From Streptomyces sp. NBC_01471 (GTDB taxonomy: Bacteria > Actinomycetota > Actinomycetes > Streptomycetales > Streptomycetaceae): 64,000 nt of DNA. The stretch covers positions 806,001-870,000 of the forward strand of contig NZ_CP109450.1 in the NCBI RefSeq assembly GCF_041438865.1, given 5' to 3'. The translations under genes were made by a program, and so were the position numbers. Within the stretch, counting starts at the first letter, position 1. Each line of letters opens with the position of its first letter. The notes under the pieces are model-generated. The model was not told where the DNA came from. It saw only the letters and a list, made by a program, of their open reading frames with translations, and did not search any database. This document shows positions 21,247 to 28,957 of this stretch, in pieces.

Positions 21247-23347
21247 GCACCGCCCCGGGCAGCGCCACCCACCCGGCAAGGGCGGCCGTGACCCAGGCGG
21301 GCGCCACCACCTCGCGGAACGAGGGCAGCCCGGCCTCGGTCCTGACGCGGACCCGGTAGCTCCCCGTACGGTCCAGGCCGGGCAGCGCGGTACGGCCCGG
21401 CTGGGCCTCCGGCGTACTGGCCAGCTGCGCCCAGCAGTACACGGCGGCGCTCGCGTCAGGGGCCACCACCCCGTGCAGCAGCGCGGCGTCACCGCCGAGA
21501 TCGGCGCGGACCACCCGTCCGCCGTGCAGCAGCGGCCGCAGCTCCTTGTAGAGCGCGCCCCAGGCCCTCAGCTCCGCCAGCTCGTCCGGTGAGCAGGCGC
21601 CGAGGTCGCGCTCGATCCCGGCATGTGCGAACAGCGCGGTGAGCAGCCGGAAGGAGCTGCCGGTGATCCGCCCGGTGGTGTGGCTGCGGGCCTCGCCGAC
21701 GTGCGCGCCGATCAGCTCGGGCGGCAGCAGCTGCCCGGTCCAGCGCTGGATGGCCTGGCGCTCGACGGGGTCGTTGCAGTCCGAAGCCCACACCCGGTCC
21801 GTCCGGGCCAGCACCCCCAGGTCGACGCGGGCACCGCCGCTGGAGCAGCTCTCGATCTCCAGTCCGGGGTGCCGTTCCCTGAGCGTGTCGAGCAGCCGGT
21901 ACAGCGCCTCGGTCTGGGCGTGCACGCCCGGCCGGTCGCGGCCGTCCGCCGCGCGTCGGACCGCCTCGTGCAGGTCCCGGTTGTGGTCCCACTTCAGATA
22001 GTCGACGGAGTACCGCGTGATGATCGCGTCGAGCGACTCCAGCAGATACGACCACGCCTCCGGGTGCCCGATGTCGAGCGGGTACTGATGGCGGGAGGCG
22101 GGGCCGAGTCCGGCGCTCGGCCCGAGGATCCAACCGGGGTGGGCGCGGGCCAGCTCCGAATCGAGGTTGACCATCTCCGGCTCGACCCAGAGCCCGAACT
22201 GCATCCCGTGCGCGTGCACCCGGTCGGCGAGCGGGGCCAGCCCGTCCGGCCACACCGACGGGTCCACGGCCCAGTCCCCGAGTCCGGCGGTGTCGTCCCG
22301 GCGGCCCAGGAACCAGCCGTCGTCCAGCACGAACCGCTCCACTCCGATACCGGCGGCCGTGTCGGCGAGAGCGGCAAGACGCTCGGGCCGGTGGTCGAAG
22401 TACACGGCCTCCCAGCTGTTCAGGGTCAGCGGGCGCGGTGTCACCGGATGCGAGGGACGGGCCCTGAGCAGCGCGTGGAAGCGGTCGGCCAGGCCGTCGA
22501 GCCCGGCGCCTGACCAGCTGAACCAGCAGACCGGCGAGGTGTACGTCTCCCCCGGCGCGAGGCGTATCTCACCGGGCGCGAGCAGTTCGCCGCCGCCGAG
22601 CACGGCGGCGTGCGCCCCGGCGCCCTCGGGCAGCCGCTCGGCCAGCCAGCGCTGATTTCCGCTCCAGCCGATGTGGACCCCCCAGACCTCGCCGGTGCGG
22701 AATCCGAAGCCCGGCACCCCGGCCGTGAGGAGGTACGGGGCGTCCTGGCCGGTCCTCCCCCGGCGCTGCTCCCGGACGTGGCTGCCATGGCCGAGCGGCC
22801 TGCGCTGCGGGGACCGTTCGCGGCACCACCGGCCGGTGAAGTCGAGGATCTCCGAGGCCCTGCGGGGCAGCGGCAGCAGGGTGGTGACCCCGCCGAGGTC
22901 GTACGGAACGGGTTCCGCGTCCGGGCGCCGGGCGACCGTGGTCCGTACCGCGAGCACCCCGGAGGGGTCCAGCCGGTAGGCGAGAGTGAGATCGAGGCCC
23001 GCCCCGTCCTCGGCGAGGCGGACGACCAGTCCGCCGTCGCTCTCCTCGGCAGCGACGAGGCGGGGCTTCGGCGTGGTGGCGGCGCCTGCCAGGTGCCCCT
23101 GGTGGGCGGGGGTGCCGGACCAGCCGTCTGCCTCGGTGGGCCAGACGGTGAACTGCCGTGGTGTGTCAAGGGCGTTGTGGAGTACGGCGCCGTCGGCGGT
23201 GAGCGCGAGCGCGGCGCACTCCTCGTCCGTGAGGTCGCCCAGGTCCTCACCCCAGTGCAGGATCCGGGGCAGCGGGGCGGACAGCTCGACGACCAGGCCG
23301 ACACCGGCTGCGCGCAGTTGGACGGTCCTGGAGGCGGTGCGGGTCAT
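21128..23347 (-). CDS. Alpha-galactosidase, GH36
   Basis: The 739-residue enzyme shows the GH36 plan: N-terminal beta-supersandwich (1-330), TIM barrel (about 330-620) and C-terminal beta domain. The nucleophile is D454 in YLKWDHNRD and the acid/base D523 in WASDCNDP, 69 residues apart as in the family. Other markers are LNSWEAVYFDH, FVLDDGWFLGRRDD, FGLWVEPEMVN and IESCSSGGARVD. There is no signal peptide, so it acts on imported melibiose or raffinose-type sugars. The C-terminus overlaps the DMT gene tail-to-tail. Confidence 0.93.
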   Translation of the reverse strand: MTRTASRTVQLRAAGVGLVVELSAPLPRILHWGEDLGDLTDEECAALALTADGAVLHNALDTPRQFTVWPTEADGWSGTPAHQGHLAGAATTPKPRLVAAEESDGGLVVRLAEDGAGLDLTLAYRLDPSGVLAVRTTVARRPDAEPVPYDLGGVTTLLPLPRRASEILDFTGRWCRERSPQRRPLGHGSHVREQRRGRTGQDAPYLLTAGVPGFGFRTGEVWGVHIGWSGNQRWLAERLPEGAGAHAAVLGGGELLAPGEIRLAPGETYTSPVCWFSWSGAGLDGLADRFHALLRARPSHPVTPRPLTLNSWEAVYFDHRPERLAALADTAAGIGVERFVLDDGWFLGRRDDTAGLGDWAVDPSVWPDGLAPLADRVHAHGMQFGLWVEPEMVNLDSELARAHPGWILGPSAGLGPASRHQYPLDIGHPEAWSYLLESLDAIITRYSVDYLKWDHNRDLHEAVRRAADGRDRPGVHAQTEALYRLLDTLRERHPGLEIESCSSGGARVDLGVLARTDRVWASDCNDPVERQAIQRWTGQLLPPELIGAHVGEARSHTTGRITGSSFRLLTALFAHAGIERDLGACSPDELAELRAWGALYKELRPLLHGGRVVRADLGGDAALLHGVVAPDASAAVYCWAQLASTPEAQPGRTALPGLDRTGSYRVRVRTEAGLPSFREVVAPAWVTAALAGWVALPGAVLSGAGVPMPVLDPGQALLIEVRRVAREERTTGAGSAAGA

Positions 23348-23429
23348 ACGGGGCGTCCTCTCTGCCGTCCCGGGTCCGTCCCGGGAAGGTCATCGGTGCC
23401 CCGGCCCGGGTCCGCGTACGCGTCGGCGC

Positions 23430-23465
23430 ACCGCCCGGGTGCCGCGACGGGGACACCCGGGCGGT
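23430..23465 (-). terminator. 12-bp perfect hairpin after the chitinase gene
   Basis: ACCGCCCGGGTG at 23430-23441 pairs exactly with CACCCGGGCGGT at 23454-23465 around a 12-base loop, just past the stop of the minus-strand GH18 gene. Confidence 0.65.
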
Positions 23466-23487
23466 CCCTCCGTGTCCCGCCCTGCCC

Positions 23488-24498
23488 TCAGCCCTGGTAC
23501 CGCGCGAGGATCTTGCTGAACTGCCACGGGTCCTGGGAGACGCCCGAGCAGGTGTCGTCGTTGGGGTAGCTGCCGGGGCAGGGGCGGTCGCGGTTCACCG
23601 ACCAGAACGTCAGCCGGGCCAGGTGGTGCTCCGACGCGTAGTCGGTGATCGCCTGGAAGTCCGCCGTGGTGACGGTCTCCTGGTCGTCGGTGACGCCGTT
23701 CATCGAGGAGATCCCGCTGTGCCGGTAGGCCTCGTCGTCGCTGTACCCGTAGGCGCTCTTGACGGAGTTCGCCAGGCCGTCGGCGGCCTGCTCGGTCAGG
23801 TCGGCCATGTTCTTCCCGGCCCCGCCGAAGTCGAACGGCATGATCGTCCAGCCGTCCACCGTGAGCCCCGAGTCGGCCGCGCGCCGGATCATGCTGTCGT
23901 CGGGGCCGCTCTGGTCACTGGGGAAGGTGACATAGGTGACCAGGCCGGGGTTGTCCGCCTTCACCTTCTTGAGCGCGTCGACGGTCTTCTGCTGGGTGTC
24001 CGCGCTGTTGTACGCGTCGCCCTCGATGTCGATGTCGATGGCCTTGAGGCCGTAGGCGTCGATCACCTTCTGGTACGCGCCGGCGAGTGCGTCCGCGTCC
24101 GCGCAGGACTCCTCCAGCTTGTTGCCGCTGGCGCCGCCGAACGAAGGCACCACATCGCCGCCGCCCTGCCGTACGGCGTCCACGGTCTGCTGGTCGACCC
24201 CGCCGGTGAGCGGCCGGGAGCCGTCCCACTCGGGGTCGCAGCCGCCGTTGCTGAGTACGAACGCGAGGGTGAACCAGCGCACGCCGGTGGCCTGTTGAAC
24301 TTCGGTGGGGTCCGGCGGGCTACCCCATCCGTTGTAGAGGTACGGGGCCACTGCCTGCGGCGCGGCGGCCGGAGCGGGGGCCGCCGCCTGCGCGCTGAAA
24401 GCGGTACCGGCTGCGACAGCCGTCACCGCGACAGCGAGGGAGAGCGGACGGACACGCCGGCGCAGTGGCCTGACGCCGTGCCGGGAGGGGTGGCTCAT
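23488..24498 (-). CDS. Secreted GH18 chitinase-like glycosidase
   Basis: The 336-residue protein has a signal peptide (RPLRRRVRPLSLAVAVTAVAAG, cleaved near AQAAA-PA) and one GH18 barrel. The substrate-strand SFGG is at residues 119-122. The catalytic strand reads LKAIDIDIEGD, with E159 as proton donor and D155/D157. The first Asp of the canonical DxxDxDxE is Lys152. The end LTFWSVNRDRPCPG is typical of Streptomyces GH18 proteins. Four cysteines near residues 87, 132 and the C-terminus suggest disulfides. There is no chitin-binding module. Promoter direct repeats like those of Streptomyces chitinase genes lie upstream. Confidence 0.85.
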   Translation of the reverse strand: MSHPSRHGVRPLRRRVRPLSLAVAVTAVAAGTAFSAQAAAPAPAAAPQAVAPYLYNGWGSPPDPTEVQQATGVRWFTLAFVLSNGGCDPEWDGSRPLTGGVDQQTVDAVRQGGGDVVPSFGGASGNKLEESCADADALAGAYQKVIDAYGLKAIDIDIEGDAYNSADTQQKTVDALKKVKADNPGLVTYVTFPSDQSGPDDSMIRRAADSGLTVDGWTIMPFDFGGAGKNMADLTEQAADGLANSVKSAYGYSDDEAYRHSGISSMNGVTDDQETVTTADFQAITDYASEHHLARLTFWSVNRDRPCPGSYPNDDTCSGVSQDPWQFSKILARYQG

Positions 24499-24609
24499 AG
24501 GGAGCCTTCCTTGATGTGGGGCTGGATGTGGGGGGAAAGGGCCGCGTCCCAGCGGGGGTTCGGGTGACACGCGCCTGTCGGAGCACGGACAGCGGCGACC
24601 CCTCGTTCC

Positions 24610-24638
24610 GGTCCAGACTTTGGTGCAGGGCCAGAGTC
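24610..24638 (-). promoter_or_regulatory. Chitinase-type promoter direct repeat
   Basis: GGTCCAGACTT at 24610-24620 and GGGCCAGAGTC at 24628-24638, 18 bases apart, resemble the TGGTCCAGACCT direct repeats known upstream of Streptomyces chitinase genes. They lie about 110-140 bases upstream of the GH18 start. Confidence 0.55.
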
Positions 24639-24798
24639 AACCCGCGAAGAATCCCCGCGTCAACCACCGTGAAACCAGGTGGATATGACTGCGGCAAGGC
24701 CTCGATCGGACCGCCCGGCCGAGCGGCCGGTCACGGTCCGACCAAGGCCCGGTGCGCAACAGGTCACAGACCATCGACCGCGCAACACACCTGCGCTA

Positions 24799-24828
24799 GA
24801 TTCGAATCAAGACAATAATTGATCAATT
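24799..24828. promoter_or_regulatory. AT-rich palindromes upstream of the terpene synthase
   Basis: GATTCGAATC at 24799-24808 and AATTGATCAATT at 24817-24828 are perfect palindromes 18-20 bases apart, centre to centre, roughly 100-125 bases before the terpene synthase ATG. They look like a regulator site of the terpene promoter. Confidence 0.45.
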
Positions 24829-24925
24829 GAGGTCACCCGTCTGATAGTTGTATGGTAAACAACGATCGGGCGTGGGCGTATACGCTCCAGCGCATCGTCA
24901 GGCATTCCGCACTTGGAGGCTGATC

Positions 24926-26011
24926 ATGACCATCGCCCCGCACCAACGGCTGGTTCAGCAGCTCCCAGCAGCGCCTTTCTACTGCCCGGTGCCGCCCGAC
25001 ACGCACCCCGAGGCCGCCTCACTGAATGAGGCGACCGTACGGTGGATGCTGGAGCAGGACCTGGACACCGATGAACAGCAGCGGCGCCGTCTCACCCTCT
25101 GCGACTTCGGTGGCCTCACCGCCTCGACCATGCCGTACGGACGGATCGAGCCACTGACCCTGATGGCCCGGTTGCACGCCGTGCTGTTCTCGCTCGACGA
25201 CGGACTGTGCGACGAGTCGTACGCCACGGCCGGCCTGCTCGCCCAGGAGACCGGCCGCATCATGCGCGCGGTCGAGGCTCCGTACGCGGTCCCCTCGTCC
25301 GGTGAGTCCGCGCGCACGGCCGCGCTGCGGTCCATCCGGCTCGACCTCGGCAGGCACGCGACGCCGGTCCAGCTGCGGCGCTGGACCGAGGCCATGCGTG
25401 TCTACACCTCCGGGCTCGTCTGGGAGGCGTCCTGGCGCACCAGTACCGGCCTCCCCTCGCTGGACGACTACGTCACCCTCTGGATGCGGGCCATAGGCAT
25501 GGCTCCCTCCACCGCGATGATCGAGATCACCGGCGGCCTGACGCTCACCGACGAGGAACTGGACGAGCCCCGCATACGCGCACTGACCGAGATCGCCTGG
25601 ACGCTGGTCAGCTGGGACAACGACCTCTACTCCCGCAACAAGGAACTCCTGCGGGCCGACGACGATCTGAACCTGATCGACGTACTGGCCCAGGAGTACG
25701 GCATCGACGCGCTCCGCGCCCAGCAGGAGGCCGTGGTGATGCGCGACCGGGTGATGGTCCTCTTCATGCGGCTGCGGGAGCGGGCGCTGCGCGATGCCGG
25801 GCCCCAACTTGCGCAGTACGTCGATGGGTTGGGCCAGTTCGTGCGCGGCCACCTGGACTGGGCCTCGGTCTGCCCCCGGTACACCGTGCCGGGCGCCCCG
25901 TCCAGCGGGCCCGACGGCTGGTGGAAGCGGCTCCCGGCCGTGGTGGACCAGGACCCGCTCCCCCTGCCGTCCGTCTCCTGGTGGTGGAAGCAGCTGGACG
26001 ACGGTCAGTAG
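24926..26011 (+). CDS. Class I terpene synthase
   Basis: The 361-residue protein has the aspartate-rich motif D91-D92-G-L-C-D96-E97, the NSE triad N232-D-L-Y-S236-R-N-K-E240 and the C-terminal R318-Y319 pair of bacterial class I cyclases, in normal spacing. It would ionise a prenyl diphosphate (likely farnesyl or geranyl) using Mg2+. The ATG at 24926 follows TTGGAGG. It is convergent, by a 7-base overlap, with the conservon P450. The product cannot be read from sequence. Confidence 0.9.
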   Translation: MTIAPHQRLVQQLPAAPFYCPVPPDTHPEAASLNEATVRWMLEQDLDTDEQQRRRLTLCDFGGLTASTMPYGRIEPLTLMARLHAVLFSLDDGLCDESYATAGLLAQETGRIMRAVEAPYAVPSSGESARTAALRSIRLDLGRHATPVQLRRWTEAMRVYTSGLVWEASWRTSTGLPSLDDYVTLWMRAIGMAPSTAMIEITGGLTLTDEELDEPRIRALTEIAWTLVSWDNDLYSRNKELLRADDDLNLIDVLAQEYGIDALRAQQEAVVMRDRVMVLFMRLRERALRDAGPQLAQYVDGLGQFVRGHLDWASVCPRYTVPGAPSSGPDGWWKRLPAVVDQDPLPLPSVSWWWKQLDDGQ

Positions 26012-27513
26012 CCGCGCCACCAGCTGGTCAGCGCCCGCCACAGCCGCTTCGGTGCCGTGCCGCGCTGGGCCGGTACCGTCGCTGCGGGCGCCGGCGTCCC
26101 TGTGGCCGGTGCCTCGGCCGGTGGTGCCGGCCGCGGTACGGCCGGTGCCTCGGGCGGCGCGTGCGAGGTGACCTCCCAGTCGGTGCGGGCAGGCGGCATC
26201 GCCGCGGGGGACGGCGCCACCATGATGTCCTGCGGCGGGCGCGGCGCGAACGTCACCGGCAGCCGGTCCAGATGACGGGACATCAGCGAACCGGTCCAGC
26301 TCAGCTCGTGCTCACCCATCGCCAGTTCCACATCGGGCAGCCGCATCAGCAGCGCGTCGACCCCGACGTCGGCGATGGCGCGTCCGATGTCCTGCCCGGG
26401 ACACTCGTGCGCACCGCCGCTGAAGGCGAGATGGGCCCGGTTGCCCTGCATGGAGGCGCTCGGGTCGGGGCGGACGACCGGGTCGATGTTGGCGGCGGCG
26501 ATCCCGACGACCAGGGCGTCACCCGCCTTGATCCGCTGCCCGCCGAGCTCCGTGTCACCGACCGCCCAGCGGCCGAAGATCGTGGTGAAGGGCGGTTCGT
26601 CCCAGAGGGTCTGCTCGACCGCCTCGGGCACCGTCATGTGGCCGCCGCTCAGCTGGGCCCGGAAGCGCGGGTCGGTGAGGACCATGCGCAGCACGTTGGC
26701 GATCAGGTTGGCGGTGGTCTCGTAGGCGGCGATGAGCACCAGCCGCATGTGCTGGCCCACCTCGTCGTCGCTGAGCCCTGCGGGGTGCGTGATCAGCCGG
26801 CTCGCGAAGTCCTCCCGCGGTGCGGATCTGCGCTGCGCGACCAGCCGGTTGAGCGCGGCCATCACATAGGCGTTGCTCACGATGGCGGTCTCGGTGCCCT
26901 TGATCATGTCGCGGGCGGCCTGCACCAGTTGTTCGCTGTACTCCTCGGGCATACCGAGGATCTGGCACATCACCATCATCGGCAGGTGTTCGGCGAACCG
27001 GCTGACGAGATCGGCCTTGCCGTCCTGGCAGAAGTCGTTGACCAGCCGGTTGCTGTAGCGGTTGATGAAGCGGCGGGTGCTGCGGGTGTCGATGTGCGCC
27101 ATCGCGTCGGTGACCGCGCCGCGCAGCCGCTCGTGTTCGGCACCGTCGGCGAAGACGCAGATCGGCTGCCAGGTGAAGACCGGTGCGAGGGGGTGGTCGG
27201 GGGCCGCCGTGCCGTCCTGGAGGGCGCGCCAGCGGCGTGAGTCACGCGAGAAGAGCGAGGGCGTACGGGTCATGTACAGGTTCTCGCTGTGGCCGAGCAC
27301 CAGCCAGGCGGGGACGTCGCCGTGCAGCAGTACGGGTGCCACCGGGCCGTGTTCGGCGCGCAGCTTCTCGTACAGGCCCATCGGGTCCTGCTCTGCCTCG
27401 GTCCCGTACAGCCGCCGCAGCCCGCCGGGCCCGAGCCCGTGGGCCGGGCACTGCGGCGGCGGGACTGCCGCGCCGGTGCCGGGCTGGTGGTCGAAGGGGG
27501 TTGTCACGGTCAC
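26005..27513 (-). CDS. cvnE: Conservon cytochrome P450, CYP157-like, lacking ExxR
   Basis: The 502-residue P450 has the heme loop FSGGAHECPG with C371 as the iron ligand and an I-helix AAYETT at 262-267. The K-helix site reads EQTLW at 300-304, so the Glu and Arg of ExxR are Gln and Trp. The CYP157 family of Streptomyces is known for exactly this loss (EQSLW in CYP157C1). Residues about 430-485 form a Pro/Ala-rich linker, and the last 14 (KRLWRALTSWWRGY) are basic and aromatic, possibly a membrane or protein contact. It is the last conservon gene, 61 bases after cvnD. The substrate is unknown; the terpene made next door is a candidate. Confidence 0.88.
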   Translation of the reverse strand: MTVTTPFDHQPGTGAAVPPPQCPAHGLGPGGLRRLYGTEAEQDPMGLYEKLRAEHGPVAPVLLHGDVPAWLVLGHSENLYMTRTPSLFSRDSRRWRALQDGTAAPDHPLAPVFTWQPICVFADGAEHERLRGAVTDAMAHIDTRSTRRFINRYSNRLVNDFCQDGKADLVSRFAEHLPMMVMCQILGMPEEYSEQLVQAARDMIKGTETAIVSNAYVMAALNRLVAQRRSAPREDFASRLITHPAGLSDDEVGQHMRLVLIAAYETTANLIANVLRMVLTDPRFRAQLSGGHMTVPEAVEQTLWDEPPFTTIFGRWAVGDTELGGQRIKAGDALVVGIAAANIDPVVRPDPSASMQGNRAHLAFSGGAHECPGQDIGRAIADVGVDALLMRLPDVELAMGEHELSWTGSLMSRHLDRLPVTFAPRPPQDIMVAPSPAAMPPARTDWEVTSHAPPEAPAVPRPAPPAEAPATGTPAPAATVPAQRGTAPKRLWRALTSWWRGY

Positions 27514-27574
27514 TCCAATACGTACGGACGGGACGGTACGAAAGGTCTCAGCACGTCACGAGAGGTCCAGGACG

Positions 27575-28198
27575 TCACGAGGTCTGGGCACGTCGCATGG
27601 CGAGGGAGTGCAGATAGCGCATGAGGGCCATCAGGGTGTCGCGGCTGGAGGCGCGCTGCCGCGCGTCGCAGTCCACGATCGGGATCTCGTCGGGCAGGTC
27701 GAGCGCGGCCCGCAGCGCCTCCAGCCGGTGGCGGGGCGCGTCGGGGAAGGTGTTGATGGCGACGATGAACGGCACGCCGCGCTCCTCCAGCCTGCCGATC
27801 ACGTCGAAGCTGACCTCCAGCCGGCGGGTGTCGACCAGCACGACGGCGCCGAGCGCGCCCTCGAAGAGGCCGTTCCACAGGAACCAGAAGCGTTCCTGGC
27901 CGGGGGTGCCGAAGAGGTACAGCACGAGTTGTTCGCTGATGCTGATGCGGCCGAAGTCCATCGCCACTGTGGTGGCGGTCTTGCTCTCCACACCGGAGTT
28001 GTCGTCGACTCCGACCCCGGCCTGGGTCATCGTCTCCTCGGTGGTCAGCGGGCGGATCTCGCTCACCGAACGCACCATCGTCGTCTTGCCGACCCCGAAC
28101 CCGCCCACGATCACGATCTTGACCGCGGCCGTGGCCGTGTCGGGCAGTACGTCTTCCCTCCTGGGGCCTGCGATCGTGTCAGAGCTTCTGGAGTCCAT
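27575..28198 (-). CDS. cvnD: Conservon Ras-like GTPase
   Basis: The 207-residue small GTPase (ATP/GTP-binding protein of the CvnD/MglA-like group) has P-loop GGFGVGKTT at 32-40, switch II FGTPGQERFWFLW near 97-108, and NTFPD as the guanine-specificity loop. It starts inside the end of the DUF742 gene (20-base overlap). In S. coelicolor Cvn9 the four conservon proteins form a membrane complex resembling a eukaryotic G-protein system. Here it should act with cvnA, cvnB and cvnC. Confidence 0.92.
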   Translation of the reverse strand: MDSRSSDTIAGPRREDVLPDTATAAVKIVIVGGFGVGKTTMVRSVSEIRPLTTEETMTQAGVGVDDNSGVESKTATTVAMDFGRISISEQLVLYLFGTPGQERFWFLWNGLFEGALGAVVLVDTRRLEVSFDVIGRLEERGVPFIVAINTFPDAPRHRLEALRAALDLPDEIPIVDCDARQRASSRDTLMALMRYLHSLAMRRAQTS

Positions 28199-28553
28199 GC
28201 ATCACCGCTTCGAGAAGGGCCCTGTCCGGCAGCGCGGCGCGGATGATGGGCGCGCGCGACTCGACGAGTTCGGCCGTGAGGAGATCGGTCAGCAGCGCGG
28301 TCACCACGCTGAACGGCAGGCGCAGGTAGGCGGAGATCTCGGCCACGGACAACGGCGACTTGCACAGCCGTACGATCGCGGCCTGTTCCGGCTGGACGGT
28401 CGGGGACGGCTCGGCCCGGGACACCACGATGGTGACCAGGTCGAGCGCGGCCCGTTCGCCGCCGTCCGGCCCGCCGGTGATCACATAGAGACGTTCCGGG
28501 TCCCCCGAGTCCGGCTCCGCCCTGCGGCGTTCTCTGCGGGGTGGCGAATTCAT
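28179..28553 (-). CDS. cvnC: Conservon DUF742 protein
   Basis: The 124-residue DUF742 protein has a basic, acidic-patch N-terminus (RRERRRAEPDSGDPERLYVITGG, abbreviated) and a winged-helix core: VQPEQAAIVRLCKSPLSVAEISAYLRLP and FSVVTALLTDLLTAELVE, also abbreviated. It overlaps the roadblock gene by ATGA and the GTPase gene by 20 bases. It is the third conservon component. Confidence 0.92.
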   Translation of the reverse strand: MNSPPRRERRRAEPDSGDPERLYVITGGPDGGERAALDLVTIVVSRAEPSPTVQPEQAAIVRLCKSPLSVAEISAYLRLPFSVVTALLTDLLTAELVESRAPIIRAALPDRALLEAVMHGLQKL

Positions 28554-28957
28554 CCGGCCTTCCCGTCGTGCCGCGGCGGGCTGGCCAGGTGGGCGCCGAT
28601 CCGTACCACCATGTCGCGCATCTGCGCGCCGACCAGGCCGGCTTCGACCCGTTCGTCGGTGAGGACCGCGAGGTACGAGCCGGTGCCCGCGGCCATCAGA
28701 TAGAAGAACCCGCCGGTGATCTCGATGACGACGAGGCGCATCCTGCCGTCGCTGTCCGGGATCTCGGTGGCGACCGCGGCCGCCAGGCTCTGGAGTCCGG
28801 CACAGGCCGCGGCGAGCCGGTCCGCGCCGTCCGGGTCGCCGCCGTGGCGGGCGATCCGCAGACCGTCCGCGGAGAGCACCACGATCTGCTGGATACCGGG
28901 GACCCCGTCGGCCAGCTCCTTGAGCATCCAGTCCATGCTGCCCAGTTGCTGAATCAC
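28550..28957 (-). CDS. cvnB: Conservon roadblock/LC7 protein
   Basis: The 135-residue roadblock/LC7 protein opens LGSMDWMLKELADGVPGIQ and shows the beta-hairpin/helix pattern VVLSADGLRIARHGGD and LVVIEITGGFFYLMAAG. In the bacterial family it acts as a GTPase-regulating partner. It overlaps cvnA and cvnC by 4 bases each. Confidence 0.92.
   Translation of the reverse strand: MIQQLGSMDWMLKELADGVPGIQQIVVLSADGLRIARHGGDPDGADRLAAACAGLQSLAAAVATEIPDSDGRMRLVVIEITGGFFYLMAAGTGSYLAVLTDERVEAGLVGAQMRDMVVRIGAHLASPPRHDGKAG

Larger units (their letters stand above)
24499..24925. other. Divergent intergenic region, chitinase / terpene synthase
   Basis: The 427 bases hold a chitinase-type direct repeat (24610-24638) and two AT-rich palindromes (24799-24828) nearer the terpene synthase. 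The right part is unusually AT-rich for this genome. No coding sequence was seen. Confidence 0.6.

Noticed and set aside
24848..26011. Terpene synthase starting at an earlier ATG
   Set aside because: The upstream residues lie in an AT-rich promoter-like region. The ATG at 24926 has a good ribosome site.
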